NCBI GenBank assembly: GCA_049999805.1
Contig: JBNGIO010006274.1
Coordinates: 205,818-269,817, forward strand
Length of the DNA stretch: 64,000 bases
Direction of reading: 5' to 3'
Source of the DNA: Folioceros fuciformis
Lineage: Eukaryota > Anthocerotophyta > Anthocerotopsida > Anthocerotales
Part shown: piece by piece, positions 12,007 through 23,073 of the stretch
How the letters are laid out: the number at the start of each line of letters is the position of its first letter
Numbering within the stretch: the first letter of the stretch is position 1
Notes under the pieces: model-generated
Told to the model about the DNA's origin: nothing
The model's database searches: none
The model's input: the letters and a program-made list of their open reading frames with translations, nothing else
Program-made: the position numbers and the translations under genes

Positions 12007-12832
12007 ATGTGCTTGGCCTGGGGTGATGGCAGCTGTGGCTATTGCTGCAAATGGGAGTGGGGGATCAAGCTTCCAGGAAGTTGGTATCTTGGTGTCTGCC
12101 CGTGGTGGATTCCTCTGAGAATACGGCGGCGTAAGAAGGGTGTGTACACGGACAAACGAGTGCCTTTGGTGGCCAAGTAGGTGCTTTCTTTGCCAAGGAT
12201 TCGCAGGTGCCTGCACGGTGGCATGCTGTTCGATGACCAGATTGTTGTTGAAGCAGGTACTGGACAGCCACAGGACTGACAGGAAGTCCATACTATGGCT
12301 ACACATCCAACGGAAGATACCCTGGCCAGGTGAGCACTATCAGAGAGGGCTTGCAAAGAGACGGAATTGCCTTTCGCCTTTCCCGGTTTTTGACGACGAC
12401 ACCGCCTCTGGACGCATTGCAGGCCCGACCAGCAATACTGTCTGGGCTGAGCGTGTCACAGTACCAGAAGATTCCGGGCCGTTTGTTGCTCTTTCCTTGG
12501 CGTTTGCTTCCCAGGCGGGGTTCTATTGCTGCAGATACTGACTACTATCCTTTCGGCACACGAATGTTCATCCCAGGCTACGGTTGGGGCGAGGTAAGCT
12601 TGGTATGATCTGATGGGGCTGGGAGAGGAGAGGATCTGGCATTCTGAACAGCCTCTGCTGCCATGTTGTGCAGGTGGAGGACCGAGGGGCTGCCATCAAG
12701 GGCCCCAGAAGAATCGATCTATACCACCACTCGCATCAAGCAGCCCTGAAATGGGGGCGTCGAAAATTGGAGGCATGTCACTGCACCTTGTTGTGCCAGA
12801 CTAGTCTTACCCATCCCTGCCCTGTGCGGTGA
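12007..12832 (+). CDS. Probable 3D (Asp-Asp-Asp) domain protein
   Basis: A tentative model joins 12007-12176, 12257-12329, 12423-12593 and 12674-12832 (about 190 residues). The conserved core is clear: KYWTATGLTGSPYYGY, then IAADTDYYPFGTRMFIPGYG, then WGEVEDRGAAIKGPRRIDLY and HHSHQAALKWGRRK. This is the pattern of the bacterial 3D domain (double-psi beta barrel of MltA, YuiC, YabE/RpfB): the T-A-T-G start, D in AAD, D in EDRG and D in RIDLY, and the S-H-x-x-A-x-x-W-G tail. In bacteria these are peptidoglycan-cleaving or cell-wall-remodelling enzymes. Junctions K(AA/G) at 12176/12257 and GE/V at 12593/12674 are well supported. The second intron (12330-12422) is less sure and leaves a 30-residue insert. 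The N terminus from ATG 12007 is Cys/Trp-rich, not an obvious signal or transit peptide, and may be wrong. Convergent with the nuclease gene that follows. Confidence 0.6.
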
Positions 12833-13118
12833 AGGTGGAGATTCTGTGCATAGTGGTGTGACCTCAAGCATGTTGTTCATGTGGTGCGACGGGTTAATTG
12901 CAGGTGCTGATTGTGCTTCCAGGGCATAGCACTCTCGACTGTCTCCGGATTCCTCGACCACTGAAGGCAGTACTGAAAGGGCTCAACTGGCTGAGATGCT
13001 TGCTTTTCTGAATTAGAGCAAGGTCTAGGCTAGTGGACACGACGCACAACGCTGACATTCTAGGGACAGGAAGTAAGTGGAGAAATCAGTTGTGCTAAGT
13101 CGAGAAGTGTAGAACTGT

Positions 13119-13841
13119 CTATGAGGATGTGAGGGATTGGGCTTGCAATAATGAAGGGACTCGGTTGATGAGAGGAGCTTGGCGGGCCAGTTCCTTGCTT
13201 GCCGCAATCACGCTGGGTGTGAGCGGATGCGTGGCGGAGGGTGCAAACTGTGAGTGCGGGAGAGAGCTGGCCAGCGCCAGGCGCGCAGGCACGATGTTCT
13301 GCCACCACATCTCGCTCAACAGCCTGAAAACGAGGAGCCAGTATCGTCGGTCTCGTTCGATGGAGAAGAGCGCGGAGCCATGCGTGGGGGTGTACACCCA
13401 CAGGTGAAGCCAGGGACGGTCCAGGACCTCCAGCAAGCCCTGCGCCTGCGGCATGTAATAGAAGGGCACAGAGGACCAGGGAGCCTTCTGGTACGGACAC
13501 TTCACCTCCAGAATGCCTCTGTCCGGGAGCAGGCCGTCCGGGGACGCTCCCAGCCAGTCTAGCAGGGGGTCGCCTTCCTTATACACGCAAAAGCCCAAGC
13601 TACGGTCCACCTGCTGGCCGGTGGCGGTCTCGTAGTGTGCCACCCCCTCCGGCTCGTGGAGGCTGCCCCACGCCATAGCCGCGTTGCCTTCACCTGGAAC
13701 CGGGGCCCCAAACACCTTCTCCCGCCACAGGGTCGCGCGCCCGTCCCTCCACATGCCCAGCGCCGACCCGAAGGAGCTGGCCGTGATCCGATCCCGCCGC
13801 ACAGCGTGCCATTCCGCACTTCCTTGTTCCATGTTCAGCAT
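13119..13841 (-). CDS. YqaJ / lambda-exonuclease-like nuclease (PDDEXK fold)
   Basis: A single open exon of 240 residues, ATG at 13841 with an in-frame stop two codons upstream. Visible motifs are GSAEWHAVRRDRITASSFG (the conserved W-R-x-x-R-x-T-A-S start of YqaJ proteins), WGSLHEPEGVAHYE, and the catalytic core LGASPDGLLPDRGILEVKCP, with the Asp of SPDG and the E-x-K of LEVKCP that bind metal. It also has FYYMPQAQGLLEVL and a WLHLWVYTP strand. It resembles the plant restriction-endonuclease-like family of At1g13810, related to phage YqaJ/lambda exonucleases acting on DNA ends. The C-terminal ~50 residues are not conserved to my eye. An upstream exon with an organelle-targeting peptide is possible but not seen. 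Substrate and compartment are unknown. Confidence 0.8.
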   Translation of the reverse strand: MLNMEQGSAEWHAVRRDRITASSFGSALGMWRDGRATLWREKVFGAPVPGEGNAAMAWGSLHEPEGVAHYETATGQQVDRSLGFCVYKEGDPLLDWLGASPDGLLPDRGILEVKCPYQKAPWSSVPFYYMPQAQGLLEVLDRPWLHLWVYTPTHGSALFSIERDRRYWLLVFRLLSEMWWQNIVPARLALASSLPHSQFAPSATHPLTPSVIAASKELARQAPLINRVPSLLQAQSLTSS

Positions 13842-15168
13842 GTCTTAGCAGACGCAATTGGTTGCAGTCAGCCACCTGAGAGATGTTAGGGGTATGGAAT
13901 CAACAGGTAAATGGCATCACAAGGAGGAGCGGACGAGAAGCACCTTTACCCGTGCAGAACGGTCGTACCAGGCGCCATCGCAGACTAGCTGTCAACATTA
14001 CGGGATCGCCAAAATAAAAGAGATCCTCCTCTTCCCTCTACCAACTTGAACCCATCTTCCAACGTCCACTCTCAGACTTCGTTGCCAATGAACACCGCGA
14101 ACACAGGCACGGTCCACGCTTCGTCGAGCCCTAATTCGTAGCGCAGCACTATCGCGTATTTATCTAGCACTATGCAAAGAAGCAGCCCTGGTACACTTGG
14201 TGTTTAGCAAGTCGGCATAGGATTACATTTAACCTCATAATGCTAACCGTTTCGGACGGGTAGGTACGTTTCGTTTAGAGGTCCAAAGACATCTGGACCT
14301 CACAAATAAAAAAATACTGGCACCTTCTTCTTTCCCATCTCCTGACAACATGGGTGAGTAAACTCTAGGACTCAACTTCAGTCATTTGTCTTTGTCTTCC
14401 TTGTGTTGCGAAAATGAGGACGGTATTTCTCATCACCACATCCTTGGAGTGATATTCAATGCCTAGTCCTCTCTTCAACCCTCATGGGATTCTTCCTCCT
14501 CATGAGTAGATGGAATCCCCCAGTCTCTTTTTCAATTGAATAAACAACTTCACCTCCTGAGGGGTTTGAATCCTTAGTTCAAATCTTTAAAATTATAAAC
14601 TTTAAGTTAGGCCAAACGAAGAGTGATTGCCATGATATAGGGCTCACCATGCCATAACATAGCACCTTAGTATGGCACCTAATTAATCTAAATGAAGAAT
14701 TAACATTGGTTTGGTCACCCACAAACAAATATTGAAAGGAGGTTGTGTTAAAGGTAGCACTGTATAAGGGTTATGGAGGCCACCTTCTCCATAAGTAGGA
14801 AAAGAATTCAAAAGGGGGCAAGTGGCAATAACAACAAACAAGCTAGAGAGAGGTTACCTTTGAGTAAGACCATGTGGAAGAAAACCTTAGAATTCAAGAG
14901 CAAGGTGACTTAAGGAACCAATGTAGGGTTCAAGATATGATGAGACAGGGAAGCATGATATAGTTGCACATTCCAATCCCTACCCGTCAACAGAGGCAAC
15001 ACTAGCAATGCTAGGATCAGGTCTGTCAATATTAGCAATGCCAGAGAACTTGGGTTCTAGGCTAGGGGGTGATTCACGGCTACTTGAAGTGGAGCGAATA
15101 TTTTGACTACACCACCTACTTGAAGGGGAACAAATATTTGTTCTCCTTCAACACCTCTCACATGTGCT

Positions 15169-15361
15169 GCTACCCATATTAGAATCCTGCCATTCGTTGT
15201 AAGGAAAGAGCATCACAGTAGTTTCATTTGACAACCACATTGGTTCCAAAGGCTGGAACCTTGAGCGCTACCCATGTTAGAATCTTGCCATTCGCTGTAA
15301 GGAAAGAGCATCACAGTAGTTCCATTTTGACAACCACATTGGTTCCAAAGGCCAGAACCTT
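15169..15361. repeat. 98-bp tandem duplication
   Basis: Two imperfect copies beginning gctaccca(t/g) start at about 15169 and 15267. Each contains gccattcg, gtaaggaaagagcatcacag and ttgacaaccacattggttcc. They differ by a few substitutions and one base of length. Confidence 0.8.
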
Positions 15362-15432
15362 GTCTGTGAGTCTAGGTGCATGTATCCTTCTTCAGTATAA
15401 AATTTTTGACAACTTGGCTAGCTGGCTACAAG

Positions 15433-15515
15433 AGATGTTCAGGTGTTTTGCAGAATACAAGAGATGTTCAGGTGTTTTGCAGAATACAAGAGATGTTCAG
15501 GTGTTTTGCAGAATA
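15433..15515. repeat. 28-bp tandem repeat, three copies
   Basis: The unit gagatgttcaggtgttttgc followed by agaatacaa occurs three times in a row, the last copy diverging at its end. It is followed at 15600-15665 by three copies of gattcattgcttgg with variable spacers. Confidence 0.85.
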
Positions 15516-16682
15516 CTAGTGACGTTGAAAGATATGGTGAGGGACATAGGAGAAAGAAGGCGAGAATGGGAATGCCAAGAATGATATACCATCTCCAAAG
15601 GATTCATTGCTTGGGAGATTCATTGCTTGGGAGATTTGAGAAGATTCATTGCTTGGAAGATTTGAGAAGCTTGGTGATGTAAGGGCTGCTTCCAGTCCAG
15701 TGGAGTCATGAGAGTCATGTAAGAGAGTTGAGTATGATTTAATAGCCCCTTTGAGCACGGTCCCCAAAAGTTGAATCAAATATGAGATGATTGTTGTAGA
15801 AAAAATAATTTAAAGAATACTTTGAATCCATCCCCCAAGAATTGTATGTGATTTGAGTTGATTCTTGTGGATTGAATGGCCTGAATCCACCGGCCCAAGT
15901 TGGAGTGAATAAAAACGATCCAAGACGAAATCCAAAGCCCGAAAGAAAGGCCAAAGCCGCTTCTTCTGCACCAAGAAGGGGACACTACTGTCCCATGCCT
16001 TTTCAACTACTCGGCTTTTTGAAAAGAATTCCTCAAAAATATCAAGGACAAAGAGTATCAAAGCGGCAAACCCTACGGAAGGACCATCAGACCATCCCAA
16101 AGTCCACGGAATCTCAAATCTAAATCAGTCCAGACAGAACACTTCGTCCTCAATCAGGGAGACAAGATGAATGAAGAGGAGTGATGTAATACCCAAAAGA
16201 TTAGACAACTAAATACCTGAATTCAGCAAAAGGGCGTTCACAGCACCCTAAGCCTGGTATTCTTCATTCGACGAACCTAGATGTTGTAGCACCTGAAGCA
16301 AAGCAAACTATCGAACGTAGATCGGACAAGAAGGCCCGCCACAAACCGGACAGTATCCGTTTAGCCCTACAATACTCTGAAACAAAGTCTCTTTGACAAA
16401 GAGAATTATCCAAGAACTAGACTTAGTCCGTTGCAACGGAATGGCAACTATCTTCTGCATGACCTGGCTTTGGAGATCGCAATGCAAAATTGTCTAGCCA
16501 CTACCCTCCACACGCACCACAGCACATCGCGAGAACAAAGTACGATCATCAGACGACGGACACTCCATCCCAAAGTGCTTAATCGCATGTAAAACCTCAA
16601 ATACCCACGCGATCTATGGCATGGGGACATGCATGATATAGACAGGCAATAGCCTGTGACGTGTGAGTGTGGGATCAACCAG

Positions 16683-19600
16683 CTACCTCATGCCGCCAAA
16701 TTGCTGGTTTGGGTAGCCCCCCACACCATAACCCATCCAGGGAGTTGACCCCATGCTTGCACCCAAACCGCCTGCAGGACCCGCACCGACAAATCCCATC
16801 CCCATATGCGTACCACCAGCCATTCCAGAAGGCATTCCCACTCCATATCCAGGGCCCATGCCGACACCCATGCCCACTCCCATATTGTGTCCAGGTCCCA
16901 GTCCCATTCCCACTCCCAGACCCATGCCCCCTCCACCTACAGCCCCCATACCCACCATCGATGGACCTGGAGGAGCCGTCAAATTGCTTGCTGCAGCAAG
17001 GCCAAGCCCAGTTCCTGAACCCATAGCTTTGCCCATAGACGTAGGTGCGGGCTTTTCTGCCTTCTTTTTGACAGAATAAAGAGAACTTGATTTGAGATCG
17101 ATTCCCAACTCTGCCAATGGGTTGCTTTTAGCTGTCATCGCAAGTAACAAGAGTGATGTCAGAGAGTTGAGAAGCTATCAGATGAATCAGAAGCTATCAA
17201 CGACCCCAAATCCATTAAGCCCACACACCATCGAAGAAGCCAAAAAAACGGCAGAACTCAGATCACTTACGTCCTTCTATGTCAAGATTCACAAGACCTG
17301 TGCTGAGAGTATCAGCCCACAACCTAGATTTCTGCTCAAACGGCTTCTTCTGCTTCTCCGGTATGGGTGGAGTTGGCCCGGCAGATACTGGTGGGACTTG
17401 TTGAGTGGAAACTGACATGCTGGGATTGCTTCCACCCGAGCTACCCTCAAACGCACTGAATCCAGAGCCTCCAAACAAGTTTTCCCCGCCGTAACTGACT
17501 GGGGCAGTGCCATTGGATGGCAGAGGATACCCTGACCCTCCAGCAGAAGCTGAAGAAAGCTGGTTGTGTACTGGTGCACCACCAGTATCACTGGCTGGCG
17601 CAGTGCCACTGAACGGCAAGGAAGGCCCAAGCACAGACGCGGCAGGAATGAAGCCTCCAGCAGAAGGTGGAGCAAACAGGTTCTGAGCTGTTGTCCCGAA
17701 TATATCTGCAGAACCTGCAGATGCAGAACTTCCAGAACTCCCTGCAAACGGGTCTCCAGCTGTGTACTGCGCGTGAGTTCCAAAAACCCAAGGTTTACTG
17801 ATCCGGTAGAAGGTACCACCCAGAGACCGTTGTAAATGTCATGCCAGAAACGAAGACTAACATGCAAGTGCTAACACAGTTGACCCATCCATAAATTCAG
17901 ACTGTTATCCAGACATTCATATCTATGTCAGAACACGCGGGTTGAATGCTCCATACACAACCGGGGTCTCAACTCTCGTAGCTGGTTCTAGTTTCTAGAA
18001 ATGCACCGTCCATGATGCAAAAAAACCAGATTTATGATAATTTGAATCACTGTTAAATCTCCACCCATCACAGTCGTTGCATTTACTAACTACTCACTGT
18101 CATAACCTCACGATTTACTCCTCCATCAGCCTTTAGTACCAGGAGAGTTTGTCTGCAACAAAGCCCTTGTTAATGAATATTACAAAAAGATTCAAAACAG
18201 TTCGCCTTGAGACCATTTTCGGGTTATTTAATCAATAGAGCATCGGTGGACGATATGCCCAAGTTTCTGTATAGTCAGCTATAACAACACGCAGCATGCG
18301 ACTGGCAGATTATGAATGACAACAATGAGAAGGTCTACTGACGACTTCCCCCCAACAATCATGCGGGTGTCCGTCTGTCAGCCACAGTAACAACTGCATT
18401 CCCAAAATCAAAGCCATTGAGTAGCTCTTAAGTAATCAATCACAAACACCCAAAATGACACCATACAATCAACCAGAAACCAACTCCACCAAGATCCCAA
18501 TACACATCAAACAGATGCTCCGGAATGCTGAGCTACCCGGAGTTAGCCTGGGAGCAAGTAAATGTAATGCATTTCTAGTATACATTCGAATGCTCACCTG
18601 ACTTGAAGATAACGCTCCAGATGGAGGAGGAGCTGCCAGTTGTGGGGTAGATGCAGGACCAGCCACGAATGCAGTTTGGAAGGGGCCATCTGAGAAAAGG
18701 TCTTCAACCCCACCAACAGTTATAGACGCACTAGCAGCCTGAGGATTCTGACCAAAGACACTATCTTCAGCTCGAGGGGCTCCGGTTGCTGCATATAGGA
18801 TAATGGTGGAAGGTTCAGACACAACAAAATTGAACAGTGCTTACAAAGGAAAATGTCAAGATCTGTAGCCACCATTCCAAGAAGTACCTACCAGGTCCGC
18901 TGACACTCTGTCGTGGATTGAAATCATCGAAGTCTTCATCCACCTTGCTGGAAAAGAAAGAACCTCCAGTGGCCGGTTTGCTGCCAGCTGCAGTAGGGGG
19001 GTTCTGCAGCAGGTTTCCAGATGCTCGAGAACTTGAACTTGCTCGGGCTACTGCTGCAGCCAGGCCGCCCTCCCTGTAGATAGAAATGGTGAGTCTTAAT
19101 CCTAGGAAAGATGGACCTTTCCAAGTATTAACTGGCAACAAAGTAGTAATTAACGCAACGAAGATCCTGACGACCTTCGATCTTCAAATTGTCCCTGACT
19201 AGTATCATTTCCCAGATCTTCATAGTTCGGAGGATTGTTGACTCTTCCCTTAGAGTGGCGCTGATCACTTCTCCTGCTCATGAAAAGAGAGAACCAGTTC
19301 AACAGAACAGAAACTAAGACTGCTGCATAGCTCAGAAAATCTTGACATAGATGCATAACCTAGGCTGAGGCCATACCGCTCATCTGGGGAGTATTCCTCC
19401 GCTTTGCCTCCGCTTGTACCTCTGGTCAGACAGGGCATTGGGTAAGAAAATGCCTGAAGCTTTTCTCCAAACTCCTCCTTTATATGTGCAATTAGTCCAG
19501 TGAGATTCTAACCTGTAAGAACGGTCATCATCTTCAAAGGAACGATCCTTGTCAACGGCATCATACTTTTCTCCACCATACTTATCATTTTGGCGGTCAC

Positions 19601-21935
19601 TGCCTTTCACTCGAAAGCGGTCATCCTCATACCTATCTCGATCACTAAGGTACCCGTCATCTTTACTAGAACGGTCCCCATCTCGCCCATACCGATCATC
19701 CTCCCTTTGCCTGTCACCATCTCGTTCTCTACCAGTGCCATAGCGGTCGTCATCCCTTCCCCCATATCGACTAGTAGTACCAAGCCGTTCCTCATCTCGA
19801 TCCCCGCCGTAACCTCCACCAGTACTAGAGTAGGAACTTGGCTTGAATATGGAACCTGTTGATGATACCCCACGATACCTGTATTATCCGATAGAATATT
19901 AGCTGAAATTAATGACAACTCAACACGGCAAAATCCTGTGTCTTGATACTTACTTATCTCTGTTGGCTGCCGCTTTCTGCCTTGCTTCTCGAATCTTCTC
20001 CTTGTCATTCAGAAGGGCAACAAGTGTTTGGGCCTTCTTCCTTACATTGATACCTTGATCTTTCCCACTTGGTTCCAGGTATTGAAAGTCAACAAGAGTC
20101 TGAGTCACCAACACAGTGCACAGCGAGTACAGTCTGTACTTCAGCAAAGTCTGGTGTGGCAGATGCGCTTGCTCACGGGATTTCACAACACAACATAACC
20201 AAGTCATCCCTCACTAGTTGCAGCTGCTACAGCCAAGGGCAGTCAGATTCTTCCACAGAGACAATTATAGACAAATGACAGAGTTAACACACGATCATTG
20301 ACCAGACGCTTCCACCAAAAGTACCAGAAACATCCATCTCGGCTGCACAATTACACAAAGACTGCCGTGAAATATAAAGCCTGACATGAGATGTACACTA
20401 CAGTGCAGCCATATGGAAGAACGACTTCGATTCCGTGACATCAGGGCACAGAGTCAGTGTAGCGTGCAGAAGAAGCATTCCCCAAACGCTAGCTCGCAAC
20501 TTGCCCACTAGCTTCCAGACGTATTAAAAATATCTTAGATCTAAAAAGCTTCGGTACGTCATGTGGGTAAGTAGACTACGCCAAGACAGCACCCAAACCG
20601 AGAGGGAGGGAAGACTTGAGAATGAGAAGCCAAGCATATCACCCTGTTCTGTTGGTTCAGTCAGGGCATTACCTGCACTTGGTAGGCATGCTCCGTGAAT
20701 TCATCAATGATCCTCTCCGCTCCATTCGAAATGAGGAATTCCAGGAGTGTGAGAGCCTACCGTGCCAAGAGCAATAATTAAAATGATACAGAGAGAGAAA
20801 ACACATTATTGCCTCAGAACCTACCATTGCGTCAGAACAAAATGAAGACAAACGCACCTTGTAGACATGACGCCAATTCTTTCCACTATCATTCAGGCGT
20901 TTCCACAAGATTCCCATGATCATTTGGTACTCGTTGCTGATACAGATCAAGCAGATGTCACGCATGATAGCCATATATTCAACTAGTTATGCATTACACA
21001 CAACCCTGTTTTTCCTCTGGCTTCACGAGCGCAATGACAGAAAAAACAAAAGACTTTCCAGGCCCGTTAATCCACATATTCCAATGCACGCCATTGAATG
21101 TGGCCTGAAAAACCAGTGAGAACATTGCAATAAAGTTCCACAGCTTACAAGTTTCTTGTGGCTTGAGCGATATCTGCCATGAGAGTGCCATGGGGACCCC
21201 AGGGCTCATTGCTGGTTGCCTCAAGGACCTGCCAGGGCAAGGCTCGTTTTAAGCTGGTGGCAATCCAGACTCCACATAGCGTCATCATAAACCAAACCAT
21301 GCATGACAACAGGGCTTTTCGTAGAAATGCCTAAGTCAAAGATGTGTTTCACCTCACAATGACACCTTTTCTTTTTGCAGGGCAACCACAATGCTCACAA
21401 AAGGTTAGGCACAAAGACATCGGTACAAGGTGCAAACTAACGTACTTTCTGCTCGATTTCAGGCACTTTCAGCACCTTCTTGTTCACCTCCCTTTTCCTG
21501 CACAGTAAAGAAAGGCAGCTCAGACCACCTTGCAGTCCCAGTGCCCGAACCTGTCACCTGCGGGACGGGAACTGGCAGCATGACAGCTACGGGGATGACT
21601 TTGATCGGTCAACAAGTGCACGAGATCCTTCCACATGCAAGGAGTTTGGCCAGATGACAAGGACAATGGAGCAGAACACTACACAAGACAGGCGCAACGC
21701 AGCAGCTGGCCTGTACTCTCAACACTGGAGATGCACCAATGGGCAACGGAGCGACACCGGCTACAGACGACGAACACGCTAAACCCAGCTTGAGACAGGG
21801 CGTGCCTTAGAGGCAGCATCACAGGGACCCAAACAGCAGAAATCATTATACGAATAAATGAAATGACAAGCGAGGTGAGCGGTGAGATCCTCACAGTTCT
21901 CTCACTGTCTGATCTAGCACTTTCTTCAAATCCAT
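16683..21935 (-). CDS. Clathrin interactor EPSIN (ENTH domain), EPSIN2/3-like
   Basis: The ATG is at 21935 and the stop at 16683. Exons checked for frame: 21895-21935, 21446-21497, 21149-21228, 20858-20936, 20673-20756, 19954-20099, 19513-19878, then smaller exons down to 16683. The first six encode the ENTH domain: [86 protein letters not shown] and [24 protein letters not shown] domains bind phosphoinositides at sites of vesicle budding. The middle is rich in Arg, Asp and Ser, followed by [11 protein letters not shown] and [10 protein letters not shown], which resemble clathrin or adaptor binding peptides. Near the C terminus are [18 protein letters not shown] and [10 protein letters not shown], typical of plant epsins, then an unusual Met/Gly-rich tail. 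The role is cargo sorting in vacuolar or endocytic trafficking. Divergent with CLASP. Confidence 0.92.
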
Positions 21936-23073
21936 TGCTCCGACGCAGCCCTCCTCCTACGCATCGATCCAACAAACCAATCAGCGCAGCCGATCGGCAC
22001 TCCCGCTGGATGCCAGGTCACTTGCATTCCGTCACAACGACAGATCCGACAGGAACCCTACACAATCCATCATCCCCAGATTTGGCATGAAAGGCAGATG
22101 CCTTCCAACGGAGGCGATCCGGATCGCACTAACCTCACGGCAGGCGCTCAAAGCGCACCCTAGTGGAAGTCAGCAATGGACGGTCGGGTTCATGGAACAA
22201 GCCAGCAAGCATTCCCCAGCCAGAGTTGGCGAAACGGACAGCCAGAGCCTTGCGCTCCGCCCCGGTGCGGTGCGATGCGAGGGTGCAGACTTGGGAGAGC
22301 CCAGATCTGGAGAGCTGCCCTGCAGGCTGTGCCCAGTTTCAGCCCGAAGACGAGGAATAACTCAGGACCTCCATCACGTTCGCAGTTAGGTGGGCGAAGC
22401 TCTGAGGAATGGACTTGTGGTGGATGGATGACGCAGGACGCAGGGGCTTGGTTGTCGTCACGACCAGCCAGCTGGCCCCCTCAAGCCGCTGAAATTTCCC
22501 GTTTTGCATCCAAACACGAGCCTCTCAAAAAATGCCTTGTACATAAGTAGGAGGAGGTACGTATCGATAGCTTTGACGTGCCTGCCCGTCCAGTGGTTGG
22601 ACCCGCAGTTTGGAAGCAAAGAACGTTTTGGTTTTGGTACGTGTACAGTATTCGGAATTTGGTAGAAAGCAGCAGCGTCCAAACAGGCCTCTACGCACGG
22701 TACACTACTCTACTACTGTACATGTACAGTAAGTACAGTACAGCACAGCACAGCACTGGAGTGTGTGAAGAGGCGGACATTTGAAACGAGTCGGACATAA
22801 CATTCCCTCGCCTGGGCCAGGGGCTGGAAGACGTCGTCTCCACTTTCATCAGTGCAGTGGCCTGTCTGCCTGCCTGCCTGGCCTGGCCTGGCCTGGCACT
22901 CTACATACATACACTACACGCCTTGGAGCGCGCGACCCTGTCTGGGTGCGCACCTGAATGGGGCTGGCTTCCAAGTTGCGCCCTCCTCGCAATGCAATGC
23001 AGCAGCAGGGTTCGGTAGCTTGAGAGGACCGAGCCCGCCTTCTGTCCAGACGCGTCTCCCGGCGGCATTGGCG
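21936..23073. promoter_or_regulatory. 1.1-kb divergent intergenic region between epsin and CLASP
   Basis: The two start codons face away from each other, so this spacer contains both promoters and 5' untranslated regions. It includes cagtacagcacagcacagca at about 22736-22755 and a cctgcctgcctggcctggcc run at about 22866-22900. No further gene was recognised; open frames here are GC-driven. Confidence 0.5.

Larger units (their letters stand above)
13842..16682. other. Spacer, repeat-bearing, no gene seen
   Basis: About 2.8 kb without a supportable exon on either strand. It contains several short direct repeats (listed separately) and AT-rich sequence. Open frames here are short and carry no family signature. 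Part next to 16683 is the 3' flank of the epsin gene. Confidence 0.5.

Noticed and set aside
11869-12306. A 145-codon minus-strand frame
   Set aside because: Overlaps the 3D-domain exons, has no family features, and the plus strand explains the conserved sequence.
14560-14590. ggggtttgaatccttag resembling a tRNA T-arm (B box)
   Set aside because: No matching A box, acceptor stem or anticodon arm at proper distance, so no tRNA or SINE call.
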